The notes: generated by a model from the sequence alone, not told the origin. 64,000 nucleotides of DNA from an uncultured Bariatricus sp. (GCA_934307065.1 CAKRCD010000008.1:1-64000), one strand, 5' to 3'. Positions 28,247 to 37,044 are shown, counted from the stretch's first letter. Made by a program: numbers and translations.

Positions 28247-28390
28247 GAAGCAATCCAGCAATCGTTACGTGGGGACCGCTTGCGCTTTGTTCTCGCCTAG
28301 CGGTTCTAACCTTCGAGCTGCACAAGTTTGCTCTCAGGAAGTACCGAGGCTGCGAAAGTCCCCTTCGTAATCGATTGCTGAATTTGCTTC
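28247..28390. repeat. MITE-like element with about 30-bp terminal inverted repeats
   Basis: The left end (28247-28275) begins GAAGCAATCCAGCAATCGTT and the right end (28390-28359, read in reverse) begins GAAGCAAATTCAGCAATCGA. After two or three one-base gaps they match to GGGGA. The interior is GC-rich and contains further partial palindromes around ACCGCTTGCGC and CCTAGCGGT. No transposase is encoded. A 75-codon minus-strand frame across it has no sign of being a gene. It lies directly upstream of the operon promoter. Confidence 0.7.
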
Positions 28391-28505
28391 CATAATGCTG
28401 TTTTGTATAATGAACATATAAAAAAGGTTGCACCTGTAATAGTAGTTTTCCCTAACCTGCTTATATGATTCTTTTAACACAATAGTCTCGAAAATTCTCG
28501 CAATC

Positions 28506-29423
28506 TCAATTGCAGTCAGAAAGTAATTTAAGTTCTTTTACCTCATCCTTAAATTCTTCGTATTTTTCAAAAAATTTCTTCAACAACTGATTATAAGCTT
28601 CCGTACTTAAATCTGTATTTTTATAATAAGAAACTCTACTCACCAAGATTTCTTGCGAATTTTCATCCATTGCCTTAACAGACGTATTAGGAATAGTAGT
28701 ATAATCCAACGTATGATTATCTATATATTTTTGTGCAATAGCAAGCATATTATATAATACATCATCTAATTTCCAATTGATAAATACATGCTCCTGCTGA
28801 TTAAAGTAATGAACTATTGGTTCAACAAAACTTGCAAAAATTGTAGTTGTTAAATAATCAAAGCCAAATTGTCTATTATACTTCTTCATAATCTCAATAG
28901 ACCTAATTATATCTATTGCTCGTTGATAATCGGCATTATATGAAAGTAGACGAACTGTAGAATATGGCAATCTTTTCTGAGAGAGATGTCTCAAAGTTAT
29001 CTCTTCTGCTATAATAAAACTTGTTTCCTTAATCCTTTTTAACAACTCTTTGTCTGTCTTAAAATAATAATAAGAAACTTGGTCTGCTAATAATTCCTTT
29101 ACAAGTTTATTATGTGACGAATCGCCTTTCATCAAATAAACATGAATTGGAATTTTATTTTCTTTAGCAATCTTATATTCTTCATGTGTTCCAGATATTC
29201 CCCACTCTGTTTCTGTCCCATAATTATCCTTTATTATCAATATTACAAAATCTGCTTCTAATATATCTTTTCTATATGTCATACTTTCTGTAGATGGTGT
29301 TAAGTTACTTTCATATAAAAGTGGTTCTGCACCTGATTCAATAAAATACCTTTTTATACTTTCTCTTACCTTTTGATTATCACTAAAAGTAGAACTTATA
29401 AATATACGTGGTTTAAATGCCAT
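28506..29423 (-). CDS. DUF4062 (TIR-like N-terminal) protein of the restriction operon
   Basis: 305 aa. Residues 1-100 carry the DUF4062 pattern: PRIFISSTFSDNQKVRESIK, EADFVILIIKDNYGT, GISGTHEEYKIAKENKIPI and HVYLMKG. DUF4062 is a flavodoxin/TIR-like fold found in defence and STAND-type proteins. Residues 130-305 are helical with no motif I recognise. It is 38 bp downstream of hsdS with its own AAAGGAAA site, so it is probably the fourth gene of the hsdRMS operon. A defence effector role is inference. Confidence 0.78.
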   Translation of the reverse strand: MAFKPRIFISSTFSDNQKVRESIKRYFIESGAEPLLYESNLTPSTESMTYRKDILEADFVILIIKDNYGTETEWGISGTHEEYKIAKENKIPIHVYLMKGDSSHNKLVKELLADQVSYYYFKTDKELLKRIKETSFIIAEEITLRHLSQKRLPYSTVRLLSYNADYQRAIDIIRSIEIMKKYNRQFGFDYLTTTIFASFVEPIVHYFNQQEHVFINWKLDDVLYNMLAIAQKYIDNHTLDYTTIPNTSVKAMDENSQEILVSRVSYYKNTDLSTEAYNQLLKKFFEKYEEFKDEVKELKLLSDCN

Positions 29424-29461
29424 ATTAAATTTTCCTTTCTGATAATATTTTGCAAATAATT

Positions 29462-30934
29462 CTAAACATATTTTTTATTAATGAGTTGGGCACAATATGG
29501 TAAAAGTTCCTCTATTTTGACAACAATACGTTTCTGCTCCTCAAGCGGCGGGAGTGGAATCAACATATTTAATACATGCTCTAGCTTTAAATTTGCCTGT
29601 GCTGAACCACCGCCTTGATGTGATACATTGTAATGAAAATAATGAGAGTTAATAAAATAGTATAATAACTCTACCATTTCTATTTTTATAGACGTCATTT
29701 TCAAAACTCGCTGATTGAGTAAAGCTGGGAACTCATATCTATATACTGCAGTCTTTCCCAACGGTTCAGGATTATCAGACTGTGAAGATAAACACATCAA
29801 CAAATCATTCTTTTCTATCTGACTTTCCAACATCTTTTCATTAGGCTTGTCTATATATGAAGTTTTAGCATTTATCACAACTTCCAATGTCATTAAATTG
29901 CCGCTTTTAATTACAGGATAACCAATCTGCATATCTGACATATCTTTAGAACTATAAGCATAGCCATTTTGATACAATATTAGCTTTCCTAATCTTACCC
30001 ATTTCCAACTACTAGGAATTTCAAAAGGAATTTCCTCCTCAGTAATCTCAGGCAATGGCTTTTCTTTCTTAATCTTGCCATCCTTGATAAGCTGGGCTTT
30101 CTCAGCAACAATCTGCTCATAAAGTTCCTCAGCAGTTCCTTCTTCTGGTCGTTGTTCCACCAGCTTGCCCTGCATAGCCATTTGCAGGATACTCTTCTTC
30201 ATATCCTCTGGGAATTTTTTATTAAATGTTTCCAGCTTCGTATAAGCCTTGCCATACTGGTCGATATATGGAAGAATTTCCTCAAGCTTGGCAACGATGC
30301 GATGCTGCTCTTCAAGTGGTGGGAGTGGAATGCATAAATTCAAAACATTATCCCTTTCAATACCTGGTATCATACTTTTTGCTTTCGATTTCAAGTAGGT
30401 AATCTGACTTTCCACAAATAATTTTATGTATAAGATGCTTGCACCTAAAGCCCTAATCCCCATAATCTGACGTGCAATATGAACCTCTGATAAATTTAAG
30501 ATTGTAGTTTTTCCTACTGTTCCCTTACAAGTTAATAGCAAATCTCCTTGATTAGCAATTGCTTTTGGACTTTCTGTCCATCTATTAATAATTATATTTC
30601 CATCTTCAATATTACTTGCTCCAGTTAAATATGGTATGCCTTTTTCTTCTGAATTATAAAAAACTGGTTGTAAATCTTGACCTGATTGTAAAATTATGAT
30701 ATTCCCTAATCTCACCCACTCCCAAGACTCAGGAATTTCAAAAGGTATCTCCTCCTCAGTTATCTCAGGCAATGGTTTTGACTTCTTAATCTTTTTGTCC
30801 TTTATGAGCTGATCCTTTTCCAGCTTTATCTGTTCAAGAAGCTCTCTCGCAGTTCCTTCTTCGGCTCTCTGCTCGACGAGCTTGCCTTGAACAGCAAGCT
30901 GTAGAATACTGTTCTTTAAATCCTGTGCATTCAA
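29462..30934 (-). CDS. hsdS: Type I restriction specificity subunit HsdS
   Basis: 490 aa from a TTG at 30934, with GGGAGG 8 bp upstream and only 1 bp after the hsdM stop; the nearby ATG is out of frame. Two target recognition domains (about 70-225 and 310-470) are each preceded by a conserved block (SILQLAVQGKLVEQR at about 10, SILQMAMQGKLVEQR at about 249) and followed by IPLPPLEEQHRIV / IPLPPLEEQKRIV. Each half reads one part of a bipartite DNA target. The internal DNA repeats could allow domain swapping. No second hsdS copy or recombinase is nearby. Confidence 0.95.
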   Translation of the reverse strand: MNAQDLKNSILQLAVQGKLVEQRAEEGTARELLEQIKLEKDQLIKDKKIKKSKPLPEITEEEIPFEIPESWEWVRLGNIIILQSGQDLQPVFYNSEEKGIPYLTGASNIEDGNIIINRWTESPKAIANQGDLLLTCKGTVGKTTILNLSEVHIARQIMGIRALGASILYIKLFVESQITYLKSKAKSMIPGIERDNVLNLCIPLPPLEEQHRIVAKLEEILPYIDQYGKAYTKLETFNKKFPEDMKKSILQMAMQGKLVEQRPEEGTAEELYEQIVAEKAQLIKDGKIKKEKPLPEITEEEIPFEIPSSWKWVRLGKLILYQNGYAYSSKDMSDMQIGYPVIKSGNLMTLEVVINAKTSYIDKPNEKMLESQIEKNDLLMCLSSQSDNPEPLGKTAVYRYEFPALLNQRVLKMTSIKIEMVELLYYFINSHYFHYNVSHQGGGSAQANLKLEHVLNMLIPLPPLEEQKRIVVKIEELLPYCAQLINKKYV

Positions 30935-30935
30935 A

Positions 30936-32405
30936 TTAGTTACCTCCCAACATAGAAGTAATCTTCTCTAATACATGGTCAATCTCAGCATTAAGGGATG
31001 CTCTCTTTTCCTGATACTGATTAATCAAATCCATCGGGTCGAGGATTTTCTCTTCTTCATGCGGGAATCCACAGAGGTCAATATTATATCCGTTGGCTTC
31101 GATTTCATCTACTGTATATTTTTTAGCCTTAGGGAATCCATCTACTTCAATCTCCTCACGATTATCCCACCACTCAAAAGCTGGTGCGAAATGCTCCAGC
31201 TTCATAGGCTTTGTCTTTGAGAAGTTCTTATACCCCTCAGGCATGTCCAAACGATAGAACCATGTCTCTTCTGTCGGATGTGTATTATCAAAGAATAAAA
31301 TGTTTGTCGTTATAGAAGTATACGGAGCAAAGACACTATGTGGCATTCTTATAACTGTATGAAGATTAAACTCCTCAAGCAGTTTTTTCTTGATATTTAC
31401 CTTTGCATTATCAGTACCAAAGAGAAAACCATCAGGAAGAATAATTCCACATCTACCATCTTTCTTTAAGCGGAACATAATAATATCCATAAATAAATCG
31501 GCAGTCTCTGAACTACGCAGTTCCATTGGGAAGTTTGCCTTTACAGAATCCTTTTCATTACCACCATATGGTGGGTTCATAAGGACAAGGTCAAACTTTT
31601 CCATCTTTCTGTACTCTTTGTAATCAGTCTCAAGAGTATTTCCATGAATGATCTCAGGGTTATCAATGTCATGCAGGAGCATATTTGTAACACAGAGAAT
31701 ATGTGGCAAAGCTTTCTTCTCCACACCATAAACTGTATTATTATAAATTTCCTTGTTCTCGTTGGATTTAAGGCTCTCCTCATATAATTCGTTAAGAGCA
31801 GACACAAGGAATCCGCCAGTACCGCAGGCAAAGTCAGCTACCCGCTCTCCCAGTCTTGGTTTTGTAACTTTTACCATAAAGTCAGTTACAGCTCTAGGTG
31901 TATAGTATTCGCCAGAATTACCAGCACTCTGTAAATCCTTTAGGAATGACTCATAGATTGAGCCAAATGCGTGCCGTTCCTCATACTCTGTAAAATCAAT
32001 CTCATCAATAATATTGATAACCTGTCTAAGCAGGATACCATCTTTCATATAGTTATTTGCATCTTCAAAGGCATAACGCACCATCATCTGGTTCATTGAT
32101 GTATCGTCTGATACTTCAAGATTTTTGAGTGTCGGAAACAATTCATTATTGGCAAAATTAAGAAGTGCATCTCCAGTAAGAGCCTGTCCATCCTTATTAT
32201 CTACCGCCCAATTTCTCCACTTATATTTATCCGGAATGATAGAAGTATAATCATCATTGATAAGCTCCCATTCTTCTTCTTTTGCATCATATATTTTTAA
32301 AAACAGAGTCCACACAATCTGCTCAATACGTTGTGCATCTCCATTGACTCCTGCATCGTTACGCATTACATCTTGTATTCTCTTAACAAAATTAGTTATA
32401 GCCAT
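30936..32405 (-). CDS. hsdM: Type I restriction DNA adenine methyltransferase HsdM
   Basis: 489 aa from the ATG at 32405 with AGGA 9 bp upstream; an alternative ATG at 32426 adds seven residues. The N-terminal helical domain (FVKRIQDVMRNDAGV) is followed by the SAM motif VADFACGTGGFLVSAL and the catalytic DLVLMNPPYGG. N6-adenine methyltransferase subunit, working with HsdS for protection and with HsdR for cleavage. Confidence 0.95.
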   Translation of the reverse strand: MAITNFVKRIQDVMRNDAGVNGDAQRIEQIVWTLFLKIYDAKEEEWELINDDYTSIIPDKYKWRNWAVDNKDGQALTGDALLNFANNELFPTLKNLEVSDDTSMNQMMVRYAFEDANNYMKDGILLRQVINIIDEIDFTEYEERHAFGSIYESFLKDLQSAGNSGEYYTPRAVTDFMVKVTKPRLGERVADFACGTGGFLVSALNELYEESLKSNENKEIYNNTVYGVEKKALPHILCVTNMLLHDIDNPEIIHGNTLETDYKEYRKMEKFDLVLMNPPYGGNEKDSVKANFPMELRSSETADLFMDIIMFRLKKDGRCGIILPDGFLFGTDNAKVNIKKKLLEEFNLHTVIRMPHSVFAPYTSITTNILFFDNTHPTEETWFYRLDMPEGYKNFSKTKPMKLEHFAPAFEWWDNREEIEVDGFPKAKKYTVDEIEANGYNIDLCGFPHEEEKILDPMDLINQYQEKRASLNAEIDHVLEKITSMLGGN

Positions 32406-32442
32406 TGGTAAAAATCCTACTTTCATTTTTATTTATTAAACA

Positions 32443-34809
32443 TTATGCAGAGAAAATTTCATCTTCCAGTTCCTTCACTGCCTGCTCATATCCAGCTTTA
32501 CCTCCGAAAATTTTAACAATCTTCATAGGACTACCAAACTGCTGGAATTCATGTAACTGTAAAACTTTGGTTTCTTCTATCTCTTTTAAACCTTCACTTG
32601 CATATTTATCCATAAGTGTTCCCAGAACCTTTTGTGCAAGTTCTGAGTATTTATAAAGGTATCCTCTCTTTTGAACATTCTTTATGCGCTCTATACGGGT
32701 AAGTGGTTCTTTATCATATGCAAGATGCAGAATTAAATCAAAATCATCTATATCATTCTGACCTGTTTCTTCACGAACAGCATCAAGAAGTACGCCATCC
32801 TCTCGGAGTTCTTCAACAATAGCCTGTTTCTTTTTTGCTTCGTTCCACTTTTTAAGAAAAACATCCAACCTTGCATACTGCCCTAAAATATTCTTTCTTG
32901 TATAATCAATAAGACTTTCAGTTATAAGCTTTCCATCTTTATCAATATACTGAATTCTTTCTGATAAAACTTTAACTTCTACATCTTTGACATAATATTT
33001 CTTTGGCTTTTCAGAATCAGTATCATCATTGACCCAATCATCACCAAAATTACAAGTATTTCCATCAGCAAAAGCATTCCCAGTATATTCTTCTGTATTT
33101 TCCATATTATCTTCATTACCTACAGCTGAATCCATCGGTTCCTCACCAGTAATGTCTATAACAACCTCAGGATTACCATCAAAATCTTTATCAGCAAATA
33201 ATCTTGATGCATTACGGAAGTCCATTATTGTGAAATATGTTTTTCCATAATCCTCAAGCAAACGAGTGCCTCGACCAATAATTTGTTTAAATTCAGTCGG
33301 CGAATTAATATTGTTGTCCAAGACAATAATCTTACACATCTTGGCATCTACACCAGTGGTCATCAATTTACTCGTTACTGCTATGACTGGATATGTACTG
33401 TCTTCATCAATGAAATTATCCAATTGGGCTTTTCCTTCCGCATTATCTCCGGTTATACGCATAATATATTTGTGATTCTCAGTCCACAAATCTTTGTTCT
33501 CAATGATAAGCGCCTGACGCATACGTTCCGCATGCTCCACATCTACGCAAAACACAATGGTCTTGCTAAACCTGTCAGTTTTCTTTAAAAATTCTGTTAT
33601 CTTCTTTGCAATAACTTTGGTTCTTTCATCAAGCACAAGCGTCCTGTCAAAATCTTTGACATTGTATTCTCTATCCTCTATTTCATAGCCATTATCATCT
33701 AGTTTTCCCGCTTCTGGACGATAACCTTCAAGATCCTTGTCAAGACCTATGCGAATAACCTTATACGGAGCAAGAAACCCATCATTAATTCCCTGTTTCA
33801 GAGAATACTCATAGATAGCTTCTCCAAAATATGTTTGCGATGATGCTTCTTTTGTTTCCACAGGTGTAGCTGTCATACCTATCTGAGTAGCCCCTGAGAA
33901 ATACTCTAATATTTTTCTCCAAGCTGATTCTTCCTTAGCCGAACCTCTATGACATTCATCTATTAGTATAAGGTCAAAAAATTCAGGTTTAAACTGCTTG
34001 AATGGTTCTGCACCTTCATCGCCAGCTAACTGTTGGTACAATGCCAAATATATTTCATAGGAACTATCAAGTTTTTTATTCTCGACTTTTGTCATTTTAC
34101 CACCGAATGGCTTAAAATCACCTGATATTGTTTGGTCTACAAGAACATTTCTATCAGCAAGGAATAATATTTTCTTTTTAATACCTGCTTTCCATAGTCT
34201 ATAGATAATCTGAAAAGCCATGAATGTTTTACCTGTTCCTGTAGCACAGACTAAGAGTATTCTGTCCCTGCCACTTGCTACCGCATTTACAGTTCTGTCA
34301 ATAGCAACTCTTTGATAATAACGGGGTTTCTTATAATCTGGCACCCAGTAATACGGCTCAAGCAGAGCTTTCTCACCAGTTTTAGTTAAATTCATCTCAC
34401 TTACATATCTGTGATACAGTTCATCTGGCGATGGGAACTCATTTAATGAAAGATTACGAATATCACCAGTTATTAAATCTTGTTCTACAAAACCGTCTCC
34501 ATTAGATGCATACACAAACTTTACATCTAAAGTCTCTGCATACTCTATAGCCTGCTGAAGTCCAGCTCCTACTGAATGGCCATTATCTTTAGCTTCTATA
34601 ATTGCCAAAGGAAAATTCGGTTTATAGAACAGCAGATAATCTGCACGTTTTCTTTTTCCACGAGAAGTTATATTACCTCTTAAGATAATACGTCCTGCTG
34701 TAAAAAAGTATTCATAGCGAATCTGTTTCTTTTCCCAACCGGATTGTTCTATAGCAGGAGTTATATATCTCACTTTTACATCTTCTTCTGAAAGGTCTCG
34801 TTTCCCCAT
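32443..34809 (-). CDS. hsdR: Type I restriction endonuclease HsdR
   Basis: 788 aa. The nuclease domain has RADYLLFYKPNFPLAIIEAK (D...ExK catalytic core) at about 54-73. The translocase has Walker A in LLVCATGTGKTFMAFQI, Walker B/DEAH-type IDECHRGS, IGMTATPVE (motif III) and QIIGRGTRLLEDYG (motif VI). ATP-driven translocation and cleavage at distant sites. It is somewhat shorter than EcoKI-type HsdR. First gene of the hsdRMS-DUF4062 operon. Confidence 0.95.
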   Translation of the reverse strand: MGKRDLSEEDVKVRYITPAIEQSGWEKKQIRYEYFFTAGRIILRGNITSRGKRKRADYLLFYKPNFPLAIIEAKDNGHSVGAGLQQAIEYAETLDVKFVYASNGDGFVEQDLITGDIRNLSLNEFPSPDELYHRYVSEMNLTKTGEKALLEPYYWVPDYKKPRYYQRVAIDRTVNAVASGRDRILLVCATGTGKTFMAFQIIYRLWKAGIKKKILFLADRNVLVDQTISGDFKPFGGKMTKVENKKLDSSYEIYLALYQQLAGDEGAEPFKQFKPEFFDLILIDECHRGSAKEESAWRKILEYFSGATQIGMTATPVETKEASSQTYFGEAIYEYSLKQGINDGFLAPYKVIRIGLDKDLEGYRPEAGKLDDNGYEIEDREYNVKDFDRTLVLDERTKVIAKKITEFLKKTDRFSKTIVFCVDVEHAERMRQALIIENKDLWTENHKYIMRITGDNAEGKAQLDNFIDEDSTYPVIAVTSKLMTTGVDAKMCKIIVLDNNINSPTEFKQIIGRGTRLLEDYGKTYFTIMDFRNASRLFADKDFDGNPEVVIDITGEEPMDSAVGNEDNMENTEEYTGNAFADGNTCNFGDDWVNDDTDSEKPKKYYVKDVEVKVLSERIQYIDKDGKLITESLIDYTRKNILGQYARLDVFLKKWNEAKKKQAIVEELREDGVLLDAVREETGQNDIDDFDLILHLAYDKEPLTRIERIKNVQKRGYLYKYSELAQKVLGTLMDKYASEGLKEIEETKVLQLHEFQQFGSPMKIVKIFGGKAGYEQAVKELEDEIFSA

Positions 34810-35219
34810 ATGTACTTCTCCTTCCTTTTTCCCACTTATCTCATATATGATGTTCTATAATTTGGATTTATTGTACGTTTCTTATTATTGCAAATTTAAA
34901 TATCTAAAAGTAATTGTATCACACATTCCCTTGTTTTTCATCTATAATGCAAATACAATGCAATAATCCTTGTAACGCACTTACATTTCAAATCTATTCA
35001 TATGTTGTCTTTTCAGATTATCGACACATTGTATCGGCAATCTAAGGAAACACTTCACAAAATTTAAACTATTTAATCGAGAAAACTTTCCTGCATTTTA
35101 GGTTTAGAGCTAAAAGCCTATTACATTTCATCCGTTTTTCATAAAACGCCAAAAAGCCCTCTCATTCCCAACGAACGAAAGAGCTTTTCCAACAAATCCT
35201 TACTCCTTTTTGCTATATT
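34810..35219. other. Non-coding AT-rich spacer upstream of hsdR
   Basis: No credible gene. It holds the hsdR leader (AAGGAGAAG ribosome site just upstream of the ATG) and a hairpin at 35151-35188 described separately. I could not identify a convincing hsdR promoter. Confidence 0.5.
35151..35188 (-). terminator. Minus-strand intrinsic terminator upstream of hsdR
   Basis: On the minus strand AAAAGCTCTTTC pairs with GAGAGGGCTTTT over 12 positions, with wobble G-U pairs. The same stem has C-A mismatches on the plus strand, so it is designed for leftward RNA. It may stop leftward transcripts coming from the toxin-antitoxin cluster before hsdR. Confidence 0.6.
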
Positions 35220-35278
35220 CATCGTACCCATCTATCGTCAGTCTCTGATATGAAATTTTCAAGGATAAAAGAAAATAG
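35220..35278 (+). pseudogene. Decayed holin-like type I toxin remnant
   Basis: The 3' end aligns with the intact toxin genes at 35578 and 37164. From 35243 the frame reads L-stop-YEIFKDKRK-stop, with TGA replacing the cysteine codon TGT. The upstream coding part is no longer recognisable. The paired antisense RNA gene on the other strand is still intact in structure. Confidence 0.7.
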
Positions 35279-35357
35279 CCGCCATTACCGCAAATAATGA
35301 CGACTATCACAAATAGTTTTGAATTGTAAATGGGTAAGTCGCTAATAGCTTTCCCTC
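35268..35357 (-). ncRNA. Antisense RNA gene A (partner of decayed toxin)
   Basis: The minus-strand promoter has TTGAAT (35392-35387), a 17-bp spacer and TATATT (35369-35364). The RNA would run from about 35357 to a hairpin at 35278-35304 followed by TATTTTCTTTTA. The stem GTCGTCATTA/TAATGGCGGC differs in sequence from the other copies but keeps full pairing through G-U changes, which argues for a selected RNA structure. Confidence 0.65.
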
Positions 35358-35459
35358 ATCATCAATATAACTTATCAAGCAACCGTATTCAAGGCTTTTT
35401 CACCTCATAATTTGGTTTTGCGGAATACTATCAAAAATATAAGACATGACGTAGTTCGA

Positions 35460-35489
35460 TTGAAAATTTCTTTCTCACTGTGTTATAAT
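35460..35489 (+). promoter_or_regulatory. Promoter of toxin gene 1
   Basis: TTGAAA (35460-35465), an 18-bp spacer, then the consensus TATAAT (35484-35489). The predicted start near 35496 gives an 82-nt leader in which CCTCC (35547-35551) can pair with either GGAGG at 35533 or the ribosome site GGAGG at 35565. Confidence 0.75.
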
Positions 35490-35577
35490 CCCTATCAGGG
35501 AAACCTAAGCCAGGCGGCTTGCCCTTCTTTTTGGAGGGACTAAAAACCTCCAATCGTAAAGAAAGGAGGGGATTGCG

Positions 35578-35673
35578 ATGATTATTACATATTCTGATTT
35601 ATTTCAGTTTTGTATTTTCGTTGTTTCCCTTGTTGGTCTCTGTTATGAGATTTTCAAGGGTAAAAGAAAATAG
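35578..35673 (+). CDS. Type I toxin, putative holin-like membrane peptide, copy 1
   Basis: 31 aa, too short for routine ORF calling. Sequence begins MIITYSDLFQF, has a hydrophobic helix (CIFVVSLVGLC) and a basic tail YEIFKGKRK. This is the layout of the TxpA/BsrG-related putative holin-like toxins of Firmicutes, which depolarise or disturb the membrane when over-made. GGAGGGG lies 6 bp before the ATG but is sequestered by CCTCC in the leader. A divergent antisense RNA overlaps the 3' end, the hallmark of a type I module. It is identical over its shared 29 residues to copy 2. Confidence 0.8.
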   Translation: MIITYSDLFQFCIFVVSLVGLCYEIFKGKRK

Positions 35674-35755
35674 CCGCCACATCTCGAACATGTGACGGCG
35701 GCCTATTAAGGCAATGCTATCCATCGGGGTAAGCCGCTGACGGTTTCCCTTTGTT
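35661..35755 (-). ncRNA. Antisense RNA gene B (antitoxin of toxin 1)
   Basis: Minus-strand TTGAAT (35790-35785), 17-bp spacer, TATATT (35767-35762). The RNA starts near 35755 and ends at the hairpin GCCGCC...GGCGGC (35673-35702) followed by TATTTTCTTTTA, which lies inside the toxin's last codons. It is thus complementary to the toxin mRNA 3' end, as in the RatA/TxpA pair. Confidence 0.75.
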
Positions 35756-36025
35756 ATCATTAATATAGCATATCGACTAACGGTATTCAAGATTTTTCCT
35801 ATATTTTTTCAACTACTTACGAACCTCACTTCAAAATTGCTCCGCTTTTTCTCAATGTTCGTTTCACTCACCCAGTCTCAATCTCCTTCGATTTTCCGAT
35901 TAAGACTATACACAAACACCCTTCGGACATCTTCATTTTTCGGAACACGAAAAACTCCGAATCCCTCAACAGACTAAAGTCCATAAAGAAAAGGTAGCTG
36001 CCGAAAATGGTAATTTCCCGATACA

Positions 36026-36811
36026 CTAACAATCAATATCTTTGCCATAATCTATTATATCAAGTATATCTTCTGGCGGAATATCGTACTGTGTTTCACC
36101 AAGAAACTCAATGTTATATTCCTTTCTCTGAAAATACAGTCCAGCATAATATGATATAAAGCTAAATACAACATCATCTCTACGATAATCTGAAATACTT
36201 GAATAAGGAATTTTAAATTTTACCACAAAACTTTCGCCGCTATTTTTTAATAGACTATATAGTTCTTTGCACCTACCCTGCAATGCAACTTTAGCCATTT
36301 CTCCACCTATATTTTCACAATAAATGTTATAACCTGTATCTCCATCTTCTGTTTCCAGCATAGATAAATTAGAATAAAAACACAAATGTGGTTCACAATC
36401 TACATCCAAATATCTTTCTTTGTAAGCGTTCTGTAAATAATTAAGAGCTACGTCTATTTTTTCTTTAGATACTCTTAATCTCTTAAATACTTCTATAATA
36501 TTAGAACTATATTTGCTCCATTCATTCGTACTTAACCCATATTCATTAACTCTATCTTTTAAAATCATCTTAGTAGAATGATAACATACTATTTCATATT
36601 TTTCTAAAACATCTGTTAATTCGGAATACAACCGCATGTTTTGTGGGTATCTGTAAAATTTTCCGATAATAGTTAGCATTACATTTTCATCAGATGAATG
36701 GATATCCTTTAACCTATCAACAACCTCCTCAGGCAATGCAGAAAATGACTGGTATATTTTATTCTTTATCTCTACTGGTATCGTACTAACATCAGATACA
36801 TCTATCAGCAT
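36026..36811 (-). CDS. Unknown 261-aa protein inside the toxin-antitoxin cluster
   Basis: I do not recognise the family. 261 aa, acidic, no signal peptide or membrane segment. AAGGATGTG precedes the ATG. A segment CYHSTKMILKDRVNEYGL at about 76-93 has the spacing of the H-x-T and following GL elements seen at the N-terminus of some ADP-ribosyltransferase-fold proteins, but this is a weak resemblance. The C-terminal half is beta-rich (FVVKFKIPYSSIS, YNIEFLGETQYDIPPEDI); its end, with YDIPPEDI, is reminiscent of substrates or toxins with NAD-binding folds, without proof. AT-rich like the adjoining restriction operon. A cargo gene acquired with the island is the likely origin. Confidence 0.6.
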   Translation of the reverse strand: MLIDVSDVSTIPVEIKNKIYQSFSALPEEVVDRLKDIHSSDENVMLTIIGKFYRYPQNMRLYSELTDVLEKYEIVCYHSTKMILKDRVNEYGLSTNEWSKYSSNIIEVFKRLRVSKEKIDVALNYLQNAYKERYLDVDCEPHLCFYSNLSMLETEDGDTGYNIYCENIGGEMAKVALQGRCKELYSLLKNSGESFVVKFKIPYSSISDYRRDDVVFSFISYYAGLYFQRKEYNIEFLGETQYDIPPEDILDIIDYGKDIDC

Positions 36812-36851
36812 ATAATCACATCCTTAAAAGAAATTACTCAAATTTATCCAC

Positions 36852-36942
36852 TTTGAAAATAGCCGCCACATCTCGAACATGTAACGGCATCCCTTTGGGA
36901 TAAAGTTTCAATTCGAGGGTAAGCCGCTGATAGCTTTCCCTC
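36852..36942 (-). ncRNA. Antisense RNA gene C (orphan antitoxin)
   Basis: Minus-strand TTGAAT (36977-36972), 17-bp spacer, TATATT (36954-36949). Terminator hairpin GCCGTTACAT...ATGTGGCGGC (36862-36888), then TATTTTC. No toxin coding sequence remains to its left, only ...TTGAAAATAGCC, so it is an orphan antitoxin-type RNA. Confidence 0.62.
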
Positions 36943-37044
36943 ATCATCAATATAACTTATCAAACAACTGTATTCAAGGCTTTTTCACCTCAAAATTTGG
37001 TTTTGCGTAATACTGCCAAAAATAAACATCATGGCGTAGTTCGA

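Larger units (their letters stand above)
35240..35882. repeat. Duplicated toxin-antitoxin block, copy 1
   Basis: Contains, left to right, an antisense RNA unit (its toxin dead), a conserved spacer with TTTGGTTTTGCG and CGTAGTTCGATTGAAA, an intact toxin with its antisense RNA, and an end rich in ACGAAC/TGTTCGTTT half-palindromes. Copy 2 at about 36850-37460 has the same order. The copies flank the 261-aa gene. Confidence 0.75.

Noticed and set aside
28206..28433. 75-aa minus-strand reading frame
   Set aside because: It lies across the inverted-repeat element, has no ribosome site, and its sequence is a by-product of the palindromic DNA.
28094..28505. Search for a gene between the nitrogenase-like operon and the DUF4062 gene
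   Set aside because: Only the leader start, promoter and MITE-like repeat are visible; no credible coding region.
29462..34809. Phase-variable inverting hsdS locus
   Set aside because: Only one specificity gene, no inverted hsdS fragment and no site-specific recombinase in the window.
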